The notes under the pieces: generated by a model
Databases searched by the model: none
Told to the model about the DNA's origin: nothing
Seen by the model: only the letters and a program-made list of their open reading frames with translations
Translations under genes and position numbers: made by a program
Part shown: one piece after another, positions 14,916 to 20,651 of the stretch
How the letters are laid out: each line of letters starts with the position of its first letter
Position numbering within the stretch: the stretch's first letter is position 1
Assembly: GCA_030612495.1 (NCBI GenBank)
Contig: JAUWNT010000019.1
Span: forward strand, 1 to 20,651
Length of the DNA: 20,651 nucleotides
Origin: Candidatus Aminicenantota bacterium
GTDB lineage: Bacteria; Acidobacteriota; Aminicenantia; UBA2199
Reading direction: 5' to 3'

Positions 14916-16609
14916 TTCCTTTCTGCCATATACAACACATTGTTAATTAAAGAATCTAGTGCATAAGATTTCAAAGTAGTACTAAGGTCAACTTGAAGTG
15001 ATTCGTCATTACGGAATATCTTTTCTAAAACTATAAATGATTCTTGTACGGTTGTATCGAGTACATTCACATTGTTTAGCAAATCTTGAATCTGTGTGAT
15101 TAGCGTCTCATTGTCATCCCAGTTATCGTTACCTCTCCATTTGAAAGATGAAATTCTTACTATATGAAATGCTGCATTCTTGGCAAGATAACGTTTCAAC
15201 TCATCTGTTTCATTTGTTAATCCGCTTGACTTTAAGTAATTGATTGTATAACGATGGAGTAATGTTGCTATAATGTAAGGCTCAACAGTACGTCCAGAGA
15301 ATATCCTATCATAATATTCACCCCAAACCTTATATTTTCTGCTACGTGCATCTGATGGTCTTTTTAAAGCTACTGCTAAATATGAAACAGCTACCATATC
15401 GTTTGAAAAAATCTTGTTTGAATCAATCCCACCATCAACATATTGTCTTGGTTTACGTTCGTAAAAAAGGTCATAAATCTTAAACGCATTTTGTAAATCA
15501 ATTTGAACCTTGTCATTTGCCCTTAAGTTGCGGGCGTTAATTTGATTTTGGTTATTTGTTGTTAAAACTACTTTGTCAACGAGGTCTAAATTATCCGTTT
15601 CAATAATTCGTAACATTACATTAACATTGTCTTGAAGGTTTCCTGAATTTGCAGCTTTTGCAATTGAAACTGAAGTTTGACAACCATTGACAATTTGCAT
15701 GTTTTCAAGTTTGACTTTTGGATCATCTGGGTCAGTAATGGGATCAAGTTTATCACATACGATCGTAATTCCATTGTTGAGAAACCAGAAAAGATACCCG
15801 TTGACATCGTCTGAACAAGTTTCCTGAATGTCTTTGTTTACTGAACCTAAATTACCCAAGTATCTTCTTATGTTTAAGTCAAATATGAATCCTTTAGTAT
15901 CAGCATTTACAATTCTTGCAATTTCTGATGCCATTGTTGTGCAAATAATACCTTTAAGACCATGTGAATGATATTTAATAAGTGATGGTGAATTAGTATC
16001 ATACTTAATTTTAATTTCTGCACTAATTTTCTTGTTCTTTTTTTCTTCGGAATTAATTAAGTCTACTATCTCTTCTGCACCAATTAAATCGAATGTAAAA
16101 TTGTCAAAAGTCCCATTATCATATTCGTCAAGAACTGTTTGTTGTTCTTGGCTACATTCATCAGATATTTCTGACGAAAGACCATTTGTGATGTAAGCGA
16201 CTTTTACTTGAATGTTTGAAGGACCCAAATCCGCTTGCATGGCACGAATATCATTAATCCTATCTTTGAATTGAATGTTAGTAAGAGTATCCAAATCTTT
16301 TTTCCTTTTATTGAATATCCAATTTAATCCATTCCTGATCTTTATTATGTCATTTGACGAAAAGGAATCAGTGTTTTTGACTTGACTAATATAGATTAAT
16401 CCTTCACCTCCTTTTTCTTCAATTGTTATGGCATCAATCTGCTTGTCCTGCCCTCCATCAACATTGTCGATTTCGTCAAAAGAGTGTATGCCTTTATCTG
16501 TGAAGATGGAGTGTCCGAATATTAAGAAAGCATCACTATCATCAGGCAAATTAAGATTTACCTTAGTCGCCTCAATATTCGATTCTACAATTTGTTGTCT
16601 AACGTTCAT
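14894..16609 (-). CDS. AIPR-family protein (abortive infection phage resistance) with nuclease-like N-terminus
   Basis: AIPR proteins were named from a lactococcal abortive-infection phage resistance protein. The central part of this 571-residue protein shows family signatures: FDLNIRRYLG (243-252), FWFLNNGITIVCD (274-286) and MQIVNGCQTSVSIA (304-317). The N-terminal ~130 residues resemble an Mrr-type nuclease core: GGQDKQIDAITI (Asp59) followed by YISQVKN (Gln76-x-Lys78), a D...QxK pattern; this is inference. The last residues (LGVRS) and the stop come from the dispersed repeat next to the IS, so the original C-terminus may have been altered. A strong promoter lies ~100 bases upstream, but ATG 16609 has no ribosome-binding site. 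Composition is somewhat richer in G+C than the housekeeping genes. Confidence 0.82.
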   Translation of the reverse strand: MNVRQQIVESNIEATKVNLNLPDDSDAFLIFGHSIFTDKGIHSFDEIDNVDGGQDKQIDAITIEEKGGEGLIYISQVKNTDSFSSNDIIKIRNGLNWIFNKRKKDLDTLTNIQFKDRINDIRAMQADLGPSNIQVKVAYITNGLSSEISDECSQEQQTVLDEYDNGTFDNFTFDLIGAEEIVDLINSEEKKNKKISAEIKIKYDTNSPSLIKYHSHGLKGIICTTMASEIARIVNADTKGFIFDLNIRRYLGNLGSVNKDIQETCSDDVNGYLFWFLNNGITIVCDKLDPITDPDDPKVKLENMQIVNGCQTSVSIAKAANSGNLQDNVNVMLRIIETDNLDLVDKVVLTTNNQNQINARNLRANDKVQIDLQNAFKIYDLFYERKPRQYVDGGIDSNKIFSNDMVAVSYLAVALKRPSDARSRKYKVWGEYYDRIFSGRTVEPYIIATLLHRYTINYLKSSGLTNETDELKRYLAKNAAFHIVRISSFKWRGNDNWDDNETLITQIQDLLNNVNVLDTTVQESFIVLEKIFRNDESLQVDLSTTLKSYALDSLINNVLYMAERKKLGVRS

Positions 16610-16657
16610 TTTCGTTTGTTTTTATGGCACCCAACTTTCATATATACTTATTGTTCT

Positions 16658-16680
16658 TACACCTCCAAATTGGTGGTATA
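16658..16680. promoter_or_regulatory. Palindrome in the AIPR leader (candidate operator)
   Basis: ACCTCCAA-A-TTGGTGGT (16661-16677) is a palindrome with one mismatch per arm, extended by TA/TA at the ends. It sits between the AIPR promoter and start codon. On the minus strand it also contains GGAGGTG, a Shine-Dalgarno-like string too far from the AIPR ATG to serve it directly. Confidence 0.45.
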
Positions 16681-16707
16681 TACACATAACTCCTTTTTAT
16701 ATTATCT

Positions 16708-16736
16708 ATTAAAGCATACGAAATTTTTTATGTCAA
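16708..16736 (-). promoter_or_regulatory. Sigma70-type promoter of the AIPR gene
   Basis: On the minus strand a perfect TTGACA (16731-16736) is followed after 17 bases by TTTAAT (16708-16713). The leader would be ~90 bases. The promoter begins just after a hairpin that separates it from the upstream membrane-protein gene. Confidence 0.7.
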
Positions 16737-16738
16737 TT

Positions 16739-16762
16739 AGGGGTTCAAGATTTTGAACCCTT
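16739..16762 (-). terminator. Perfect hairpin between membrane-protein gene and AIPR promoter
   Basis: GGGTTCAA-GATT-TTGAACCC (16741-16760) is a perfect 8-bp stem, extendable to 10 with one G-T pair. It follows the stop of the minus-strand membrane protein by ~32 bases. No immediate T-run follows on the minus strand (CTAATTGACA), so termination is possible but not certain. Confidence 0.4.
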
Positions 16763-16793
16763 ACAATTTTATCAAAACCATTATTAATAAATG

Positions 16794-18413
16794 TTATCTG
16801 CCCCTATTTTTGCTCCTCTGTCGATTTAATACAAACATTACAATCACAGCTATTGTCGAAAAGATAGTTACTGGCCCAACTTTATATGGTCCATCTGTTA
16901 TCATTCCAAAGATGCCTATAGACCAAGCAGTTAAGAGAAAAAACAGAAATGCATTTGGACCGAACACCGTGAGGGCATCCAGCATTTTTGATAAAATGTT
17001 AACATGCATCAGTAGGCTACATACTATCGTAAGCAATAAGACTACACCTATTAATTGCAGGAAAAACACCAGTGCAAGCAGAACTGGTCCCTGATGGACG
17101 TAATGAAAAAAGTTACTCGCCATGCTGTACATAATGGTTGCAATAATTAATGATAAAAGCAAAGGCAATGCATAAGTGATGAAGAATCGTGTCTCAGTAT
17201 ACCACGCCCAAAGTACGCACCATACATTTATCACTATGAATCTATGTAAGGTTCGCACCAAATGGCGTACAAGTTTGATTCCAGTACGCCTGACAGTATT
17301 AGCAAACTGTAGTGTGTTTCGGAAAAGTAAGTTTGAGAAATGTACTATGAGCCAATTATAGGCCTTTTCAAAAGCCTGAACCATCTTGTTTGTGGAGATC
17401 ACGAAGGCTCGATCTAAGATATTAGTAAACCTGACTTTCCAAGATTTAGACACCCTCTTCTCTGGGATAGGAATCTGCTTAAATCTTTGCTCCTGAAAAA
17501 TAGGTCGAAAAATCCACTTATCAAGAACCCTAAAAGGTTCACCTCGTAAGCTGAAGATCGTACTCGAAACAAGCGCAACAACTACGGATGCCCAAAGAGC
17601 GCTTAGTGAAAGTCTTAGAGCAATTCGAGAAATTGTTTCATTAAATGGCAATTGATCAAGCCTCCAGGCTCCAAAAGCTATGACCAAGCAGAGAACCAGT
17701 GCTGTCAACATGAATGCGATCCATGCCAGTGTTTTTGCTGGTAGATCTATATCCTTAGATTTCAGCCAACTCCATCTCGCGTTCTGTTCGACCCGCTTTA
17801 TCCGCAACGTAAAGGCAATCAGAAAGACCAATTCAGTCAATAGCAAAAGGAGGAAGATTAATCCCAACACTTGTACAAATGTTAGGATTTGCTGTAATGC
17901 TAATAGCCAGGCAACTTGAACCAGAAAGCCTATACTTGTGATAATAACGAAGTATCTTAGAATAGTCTGATGGTTTCGCAGAAATAAAGCAAAGAACGCA
18001 CACATTACGACACTAATGAAAACATAGGTCGGCCAAAACCAAAACATATATCCTACTGCCAATGCAACTCCAAATGCTAATATGCGCAACCCATTTATGA
18101 TTAGAGCTTTACACCTGTCATCTAGTTTCAAACCAACTAACGCTGTGGCGTCCTTGGAGCAAACAACATCGATAGAATCATTAGGATGATTGCAGCTCGG
18201 GCAGAGTTGAATTTTTTTAGTTGATTGGCTAAAGATCAAACGTTCCCACCATGCTTTATAGTCATATGTGGCATTGACGGGCTTTACATGTTGTAATTCT
18301 TTGCCTTTTGGCAACCTTCCACTTAGATACCCTTTAGCTTTAATAACTTTCTCAACTTTTTTAGGCAATCTTGATTTTTTCACCTGTGTTTTTGTTGCTT
18401 TACCTTTTCTCAT
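16794..18413 (-). CDS. Unrecognised zinc-ribbon multi-pass membrane protein
   Basis: I do not recognise this 539-residue family. The first ~65 residues are strongly basic. A half zinc ribbon follows with Cys71-x2-Cys74 and Cys85 (a further Cys101 lies 16 residues on). Then come about ten membrane spans, roughly 107-125, 128-146, 152-171, 178-203, 228-250, 265-288, 411-433, 441-468, 485-505 and 513-529. A long basic/amphipathic loop (~290-395) may be cytoplasmic. A GGAG site precedes ATG 18413. Codon and base use is clearly richer in G+C than the housekeeping genes, pointing to transfer. It lies upstream of the AIPR gene on the same strand but is separated by a hairpin and a second promoter. 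Confidence 0.75.
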   Translation of the reverse strand: MRKGKATKTQVKKSRLPKKVEKVIKAKGYLSGRLPKGKELQHVKPVNATYDYKAWWERLIFSQSTKKIQLCPSCNHPNDSIDVVCSKDATALVGLKLDDRCKALIINGLRILAFGVALAVGYMFWFWPTYVFISVVMCAFFALFLRNHQTILRYFVIITSIGFLVQVAWLLALQQILTFVQVLGLIFLLLLLTELVFLIAFTLRIKRVEQNARWSWLKSKDIDLPAKTLAWIAFMLTALVLCLVIAFGAWRLDQLPFNETISRIALRLSLSALWASVVVALVSSTIFSLRGEPFRVLDKWIFRPIFQEQRFKQIPIPEKRVSKSWKVRFTNILDRAFVISTNKMVQAFEKAYNWLIVHFSNLLFRNTLQFANTVRRTGIKLVRHLVRTLHRFIVINVWCVLWAWYTETRFFITYALPLLLSLIIATIMYSMASNFFHYVHQGPVLLALVFFLQLIGVVLLLTIVCSLLMHVNILSKMLDALTVFGPNAFLFFLLTAWSIGIFGMITDGPYKVGPVTIFSTIAVIVMFVLNRQRSKNRGR

Positions 18414-18724
18414 CCCTTTGCTCCTTTCTATTTTTGTTATTCAGTACACATGTCTCTCATTTATATTGTTATGTATAATATTATATTGATACAAAAAATT
18501 TATAATGTCAATAAATTTTTGTAAATTTCATAAGAAACATATTATTTCTATAAAAAAAATAAATTACCTGTCTTCTTCATTTTTTTCTTTTAAAAGGGTT
18601 TTTTTTAATGCTGCCTAAAAAAGTCTTGACAAAACCTATCGTCCCCCTTCCCCCTTTCTAGTTATATTAACTCTTCTGTAAAAAATTGAGATGGATAAAC
18701 TCCCTATAATAAAGAAAAAATAAA
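18414..18724. other. AT-rich divergent intergenic region
   Basis: About 310 bases without a gene separate the minus-strand membrane protein from the plus-strand cassette. On the minus strand a TTGACA (18506-18511) precedes TATAAT-like sequence but at about 20-base spacing, so a promoter is only possible. At 18621-18634 AAGTCTTGACAAAA resembles part of the dispersed GGTCTTGACA motif, followed by a C-rich run (18642-18656). No RNA gene is apparent. Confidence 0.5.
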
Positions 18725-18769
18725 TATATATGTCAAAAAGTTGACAAATATAAAGAATAATATTATTAT
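18725..18769 (+). promoter_or_regulatory. Promoter embedded in a 28-base inverted repeat (cassette 18785-20291)
   Basis: TGTCAA-AAAG-TTGACA (18731-18746) is a perfect 6-bp inverted repeat whose right arm is a perfect -35. After one mismatched pair the arms continue with TATAT/ATATA, giving 28 bases (18725-18752) with 11 of 12 pairs matched. A TATTAT -10 lies 17 bases after TTGACA (18764-18769). A repressor bound here would block the -35 directly. Confidence 0.65.
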
Positions 18770-18784
18770 TATAATAAGGTTAAA

Positions 18785-19465
18785 ATGAAAAGTGAAAATA
18801 GAAACATTTTTGTTACAAACGATTATTTTAAAAAGTTTGGAATTTCGAGACAAATTCTGGAATATAAAAGAAGGAAAGATGAAATCAAATCAATTGGTGA
18901 ATTTAAAAGAATGAAGTTGTATTATATGATTGATGCAGATTATGTAGTAATTGAATATTGGACGAGGAATTTTAGGAAGTTTTATGAGAATTATGAAAAG
19001 ACAATTGAGTTAAAAGAAAAATGTCAAAATAAAATTGATAGATTATTAAAGAAGCGGGAGAAAACAGAACTATCAGAATATGAAATAGAACAACTTGAAA
19101 TTTTACCTCAAAATAAAAGTGTTGCAGTATCAACAAAAGAATTTTATGAAATAAAAAAACTCATAGGTAAATATAGTTTAAAAGAAGGCGATCCACAATA
19201 TTTAGATAGAATCTATGACAAATATGAATATGAAAAAAGAATGAGGATTCATTTCATGTATGATGAATTCTTATTTAGGCTTCTTGCATTAATAGAAAGT
19301 AAACTCAGTTTTGATGACTATATGAAAAAGGAAAGGATAGTAGGGAGATGGAGAGATAGTTTTATGATATGTGAATATTTCATTAAAAAAAATAATAAAA
19401 ATACTAGTGTTAACCATATTTATGAGCATGCCTATGAGCTACATAAAAAAATCTTTATAGATTAA
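18785..19465 (+). CDS. Unrecognised 226-residue protein, first gene of a two-gene cassette
   Basis: I do not recognise this family. The protein is highly charged, lysine/tyrosine-rich and predicted helical, without signal peptide or membrane span. Residues ~10-32 (VTNDYFKKFGISRQILEYKRRK) look like a helix-turn-helix, so DNA binding is possible but unproven. Residues ~62-107 form a long charged helix. The start ATG 18785 follows a weak AAGG site and a promoter with a long inverted repeat. The stop is four bases before the next gene on the same strand, so the two are one operon. Base use is as AT-rich as the housekeeping genes. Confidence 0.7.
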   Translation: MKSENRNIFVTNDYFKKFGISRQILEYKRRKDEIKSIGEFKRMKLYYMIDADYVVIEYWTRNFRKFYENYEKTIELKEKCQNKIDRLLKKREKTELSEYEIEQLEILPQNKSVAVSTKEFYEIKKLIGKYSLKEGDPQYLDRIYDKYEYEKRMRIHFMYDEFLFRLLALIESKLSFDDYMKKERIVGRWRDSFMICEYFIKKNNKNTSVNHIYEHAYELHKKIFID

Positions 19466-19469
19466 TAAA

Positions 19470-20291
19470 ATGAAAAAGCAAGATAAAACCTATTCAGTAA
19501 TAATAATTAGTGATAGTACTTCTGCAAATAAAGAATTTACAATCTCTTCAAAACTTATAAAAAAAGTTTTTATTTCAACCTTTTTATTGCTCTTTATTTT
19601 AGTATTTATTATCTTCGACTATCTAACCATCTCTTTTGATAAAGTAAGAATGAAAGAACTAGAACAAAAAATAATTACCCTTCAAAATGAGAGAAAGAAA
19701 TCTGATTTATCAACAGAAAGAGATTTAAATAATAAATTGATAATTTTAGATAAAATTCAAAAATCTATTAATTCAGTGGATTTAGATATATCAAAAAAGA
19801 AAGATTTGATAAAGGAATTAATACAAACCGATAATAAATTAAAATCAATGAAGAAAGAGATAAATGAGATAAAGCCAACCTTACAAAAAAGTAAAAAAGA
19901 ATATTCTGAATATGTGAAAATATTTTCAGATCATTATAAAAAAGTATATGATGAGATATATAAAAAAAGGATTTGGAAAGAACGTATTATTGTCCTATTT
20001 ATAGGAGTCATTGCATCAATAATTGCGGGATATATACTACTTTTTTTTGTTTCTAAAATTAAAAAGAAAAAGGAGGTTAACATGATTATGCTTGGAATTT
20101 ATCAGGCACAAGACGATAAAAAATACGATTGTCATTTCATCCTAGACAGACAAACTGCAAAGGCGATAGATCCTTTGCCACGCCCAGGGCAAGCTGGCTC
20201 ACGAGGTGTAGCTTTTGAAGTGAGAGCGAAGTCTGAACAAGAAGCAAAGCAGAAATTGGCTGAAGCAATTGGTCCGGGATACTGGTCATGA
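19470..20291 (+). CDS. Two-span membrane protein with periplasmic coiled coil, in-frame fused to a foreign-looking C-terminus
   Basis: The reading frame encodes 273 residues. Residues 1-32 are polar, a first membrane span is at ~33-52, a long coiled coil runs ~57-168 and a second span is at ~173-195, ending in a lysine-rich stop-transfer (KIKKKKEVN). This predicts both ends in the cytoplasm and the coiled coil outside. The N-terminal KTYSVIIISDSTSANKEFTISS-like start resembles membrane anchors of some M23 peptidases, but no peptidase domain is present. From residue 205 on (20082) the sequence becomes suddenly G+C-richer and has its own strong ribosome-binding site, so the natural protein may once have ended near 20080. 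ATG 19470 has no clear Shine-Dalgarno site and lies 4 bases after the first gene, suggesting coupling. Confidence 0.65.
   Translation: MKKQDKTYSVIIISDSTSANKEFTISSKLIKKVFISTFLLLFILVFIIFDYLTISFDKVRMKELEQKIITLQNERKKSDLSTERDLNNKLIILDKIQKSINSVDLDISKKKDLIKELIQTDNKLKSMKKEINEIKPTLQKSKKEYSEYVKIFSDHYKKVYDEIYKKRIWKERIIVLFIGVIASIIAGYILLFFVSKIKKKKEVNMIMLGIYQAQDDKKYDCHFILDRQTAKAIDPLPRPGQAGSRGVAFEVRAKSEQEAKQKLAEAIGPGYWS
20082..20291 (+). CDS. Possible separate small gene (69 residues) sharing the frame of the upstream gene
   Basis: A textbook AAGGAGG site at 20069-20075 lies 6 bases before ATG 20082, inside the longer reading frame. The 69-residue product (starting MIMLGIYQAQDDKKYDC) ends in a helix with FEVRAKSEQEAKQKLAEAI and has no membrane span. 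The change in base composition begins at this start codon, which favours a distinct gene whose upstream neighbour lost its stop codon or was joined to it. The function is unknown; only one of the two readings, or both, may be used. Confidence 0.5.
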   Translation: MIMLGIYQAQDDKKYDCHFILDRQTAKAIDPLPRPGQAGSRGVAFEVRAKSEQEAKQKLAEAIGPGYWS

Positions 20292-20319
20292 TAAGTAAAC
20301 AGGATCAAACCCTGAAAAG

Positions 20320-20412
20320 GGAAAAGGGGACAGCTGATCTATTTATTAACTCAAAATTTAACACTCAAAACTCAAAATTAATGCTAAAATGAAAGACCTG
20401 ACCCCAAGTTTT
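20320..20412. repeat. Inverted pair of the dispersed motif
   Basis: GGAAAAGGGGACAGCTGATCT (from 20320) and AAAGACCTGACCCCAAGTTTT (20392-20412) face each other like the copies flanking the IS. Between them is a low-complexity stretch with ACTCAAAA repeats. The right copy shares 20 identical bases with 14896-14915. Confidence 0.7.
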
Positions 20413-20460
20413 ATTCATATCAAATCCTAAAAGATTACAGCCACTGCAGCCATCCCCTTA

Positions 20461-20651
20461 TTATGCAGCTAATTCGCTGGCTAAGAGTTCAGCTTGTTTC
20501 AAAACTGTTGCAGTTGCCAATTTCTGCATATCCGGTGGATAGCCATACTTACGTAATGTTCTCTTTACAATGACCTTTAATTTTGCCTTTACGCTTTCCT
20601 TGATTGTCCAGTCAATGGAAGCATTGGCCTTTACTTTTTCAAACAATACAA
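20461..20651 (-). CDS. hsdR: Type I restriction enzyme R subunit, C-terminal end (partial)
   Basis: The minus-strand frame runs open from the window edge to TAA at 20461, about 62 residues. The sequence (VKANASIDWTIKESVKAKLK, then IVKRTLRKYGYPPD and ATVLKQAELLASE) matches the conserved C-terminal helical region of HsdR, where VDW/IDW and LRKYGYPPD are typical. HsdR is the motor and nuclease subunit of type I restriction-modification. The rest, and hsdM/hsdS, would lie to the right of the window. The G+C-richer composition matches the other island genes. Whether the full gene is intact cannot be seen. Confidence 0.85.
   Translation of the reverse strand, partial: VLFEKVKANASIDWTIKESVKAKLKVIVKRTLRKYGYPPDMQKLATATVLKQAELLASELAA

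Noticed and set aside
16753..17094. Plus-strand frame antisense to the membrane-protein gene
   Set aside because: It lies wholly opposite a well-supported gene, lacks a ribosome-binding site, and its composition follows the opposite strand's codons.
18626..18680. Plus-strand promoter starting with TTGACA at 18626
   Set aside because: The next TATATT-like -10 is about 30 bases away, too far; the TTGACA is better explained as part of the dispersed GTCTTGACA motif.
19470..20081. M23-type peptidase
   Set aside because: Only the N-terminal anchor and coiled coil resemble such proteins; no HxxxD or HxH metal motifs are present and a second membrane span follows.
12891..20651. Prophage
   Set aside because: No integrase, terminase, capsid, portal or lysis genes are present; the contents fit a defense island with insertion sequences.

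Overview
The window comes from an AT-rich, Gram-negative-type (diderm) bacterium. Outer-membrane biogenesis is indicated by LptE and a LolB-like lipoprotein, and isoprenoid synthesis by the MEP pathway (IspE). The order lolB-like / ispE / tRNA-Gln / prs / rplY followed by rpsF / rpsR / rplI / dnaB, plus a separate leuS / lptE / holA block, resembles proteobacterial and Desulfobacterota-like gene orders. I cannot name the phylum from sequence alone.

Region 1 (1-6814) is a compact housekeeping transcription unit on the minus strand. It starts at a sigma70-type promoter (TTGAAA-17-TATAAT) and runs through the LolB-like lipoprotein, ispE, tRNA-Gln, prs, rplY, rpsF, rpsR, rplI and dnaB. An ECF sigma factor and a membrane-anchored, anti-sigma-like partner follow. 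Genes touch or overlap almost everywhere. The tRNA overlaps the end of ispE, and the prs ribosome-binding site overlaps the tRNA's 3' end.

Region 2 (6815-12326) holds a soluble GAF-histidine kinase on the plus strand. It overlaps, tail to tail, the minus-strand operon leuS-lptE-holA, which has its own promoter.

Region 3 (12358-20651) is an accessory, defense-like island. It contains a RelE/ParE-type toxin with a ribbon-helix-helix antitoxin under its own operator-promoter and a complete IS1182-type element with terminal inverted repeats. It also contains an AIPR-family (abortive-infection phage resistance) protein and an unrecognised zinc-ribbon multi-pass membrane protein. An unrecognised two-gene cassette lies under a promoter embedded in a long inverted repeat, and the 3' end of a type I restriction hsdR lies at the window edge. 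A short motif (GGGGTCA..TCTT and its reverse complement) is scattered through the island, flanks the IS on both sides and supplies the last codons of the AIPR gene. Base composition shifts several times here: the membrane protein, the last 70 codons of the cassette and the hsdR end are clearly richer in G+C than the housekeeping genes.

The best candidates for something undescribed are the cassette at 18725-20291, with an in-frame composition break at 20082, and the AIPR plus zinc-ribbon membrane protein pair.
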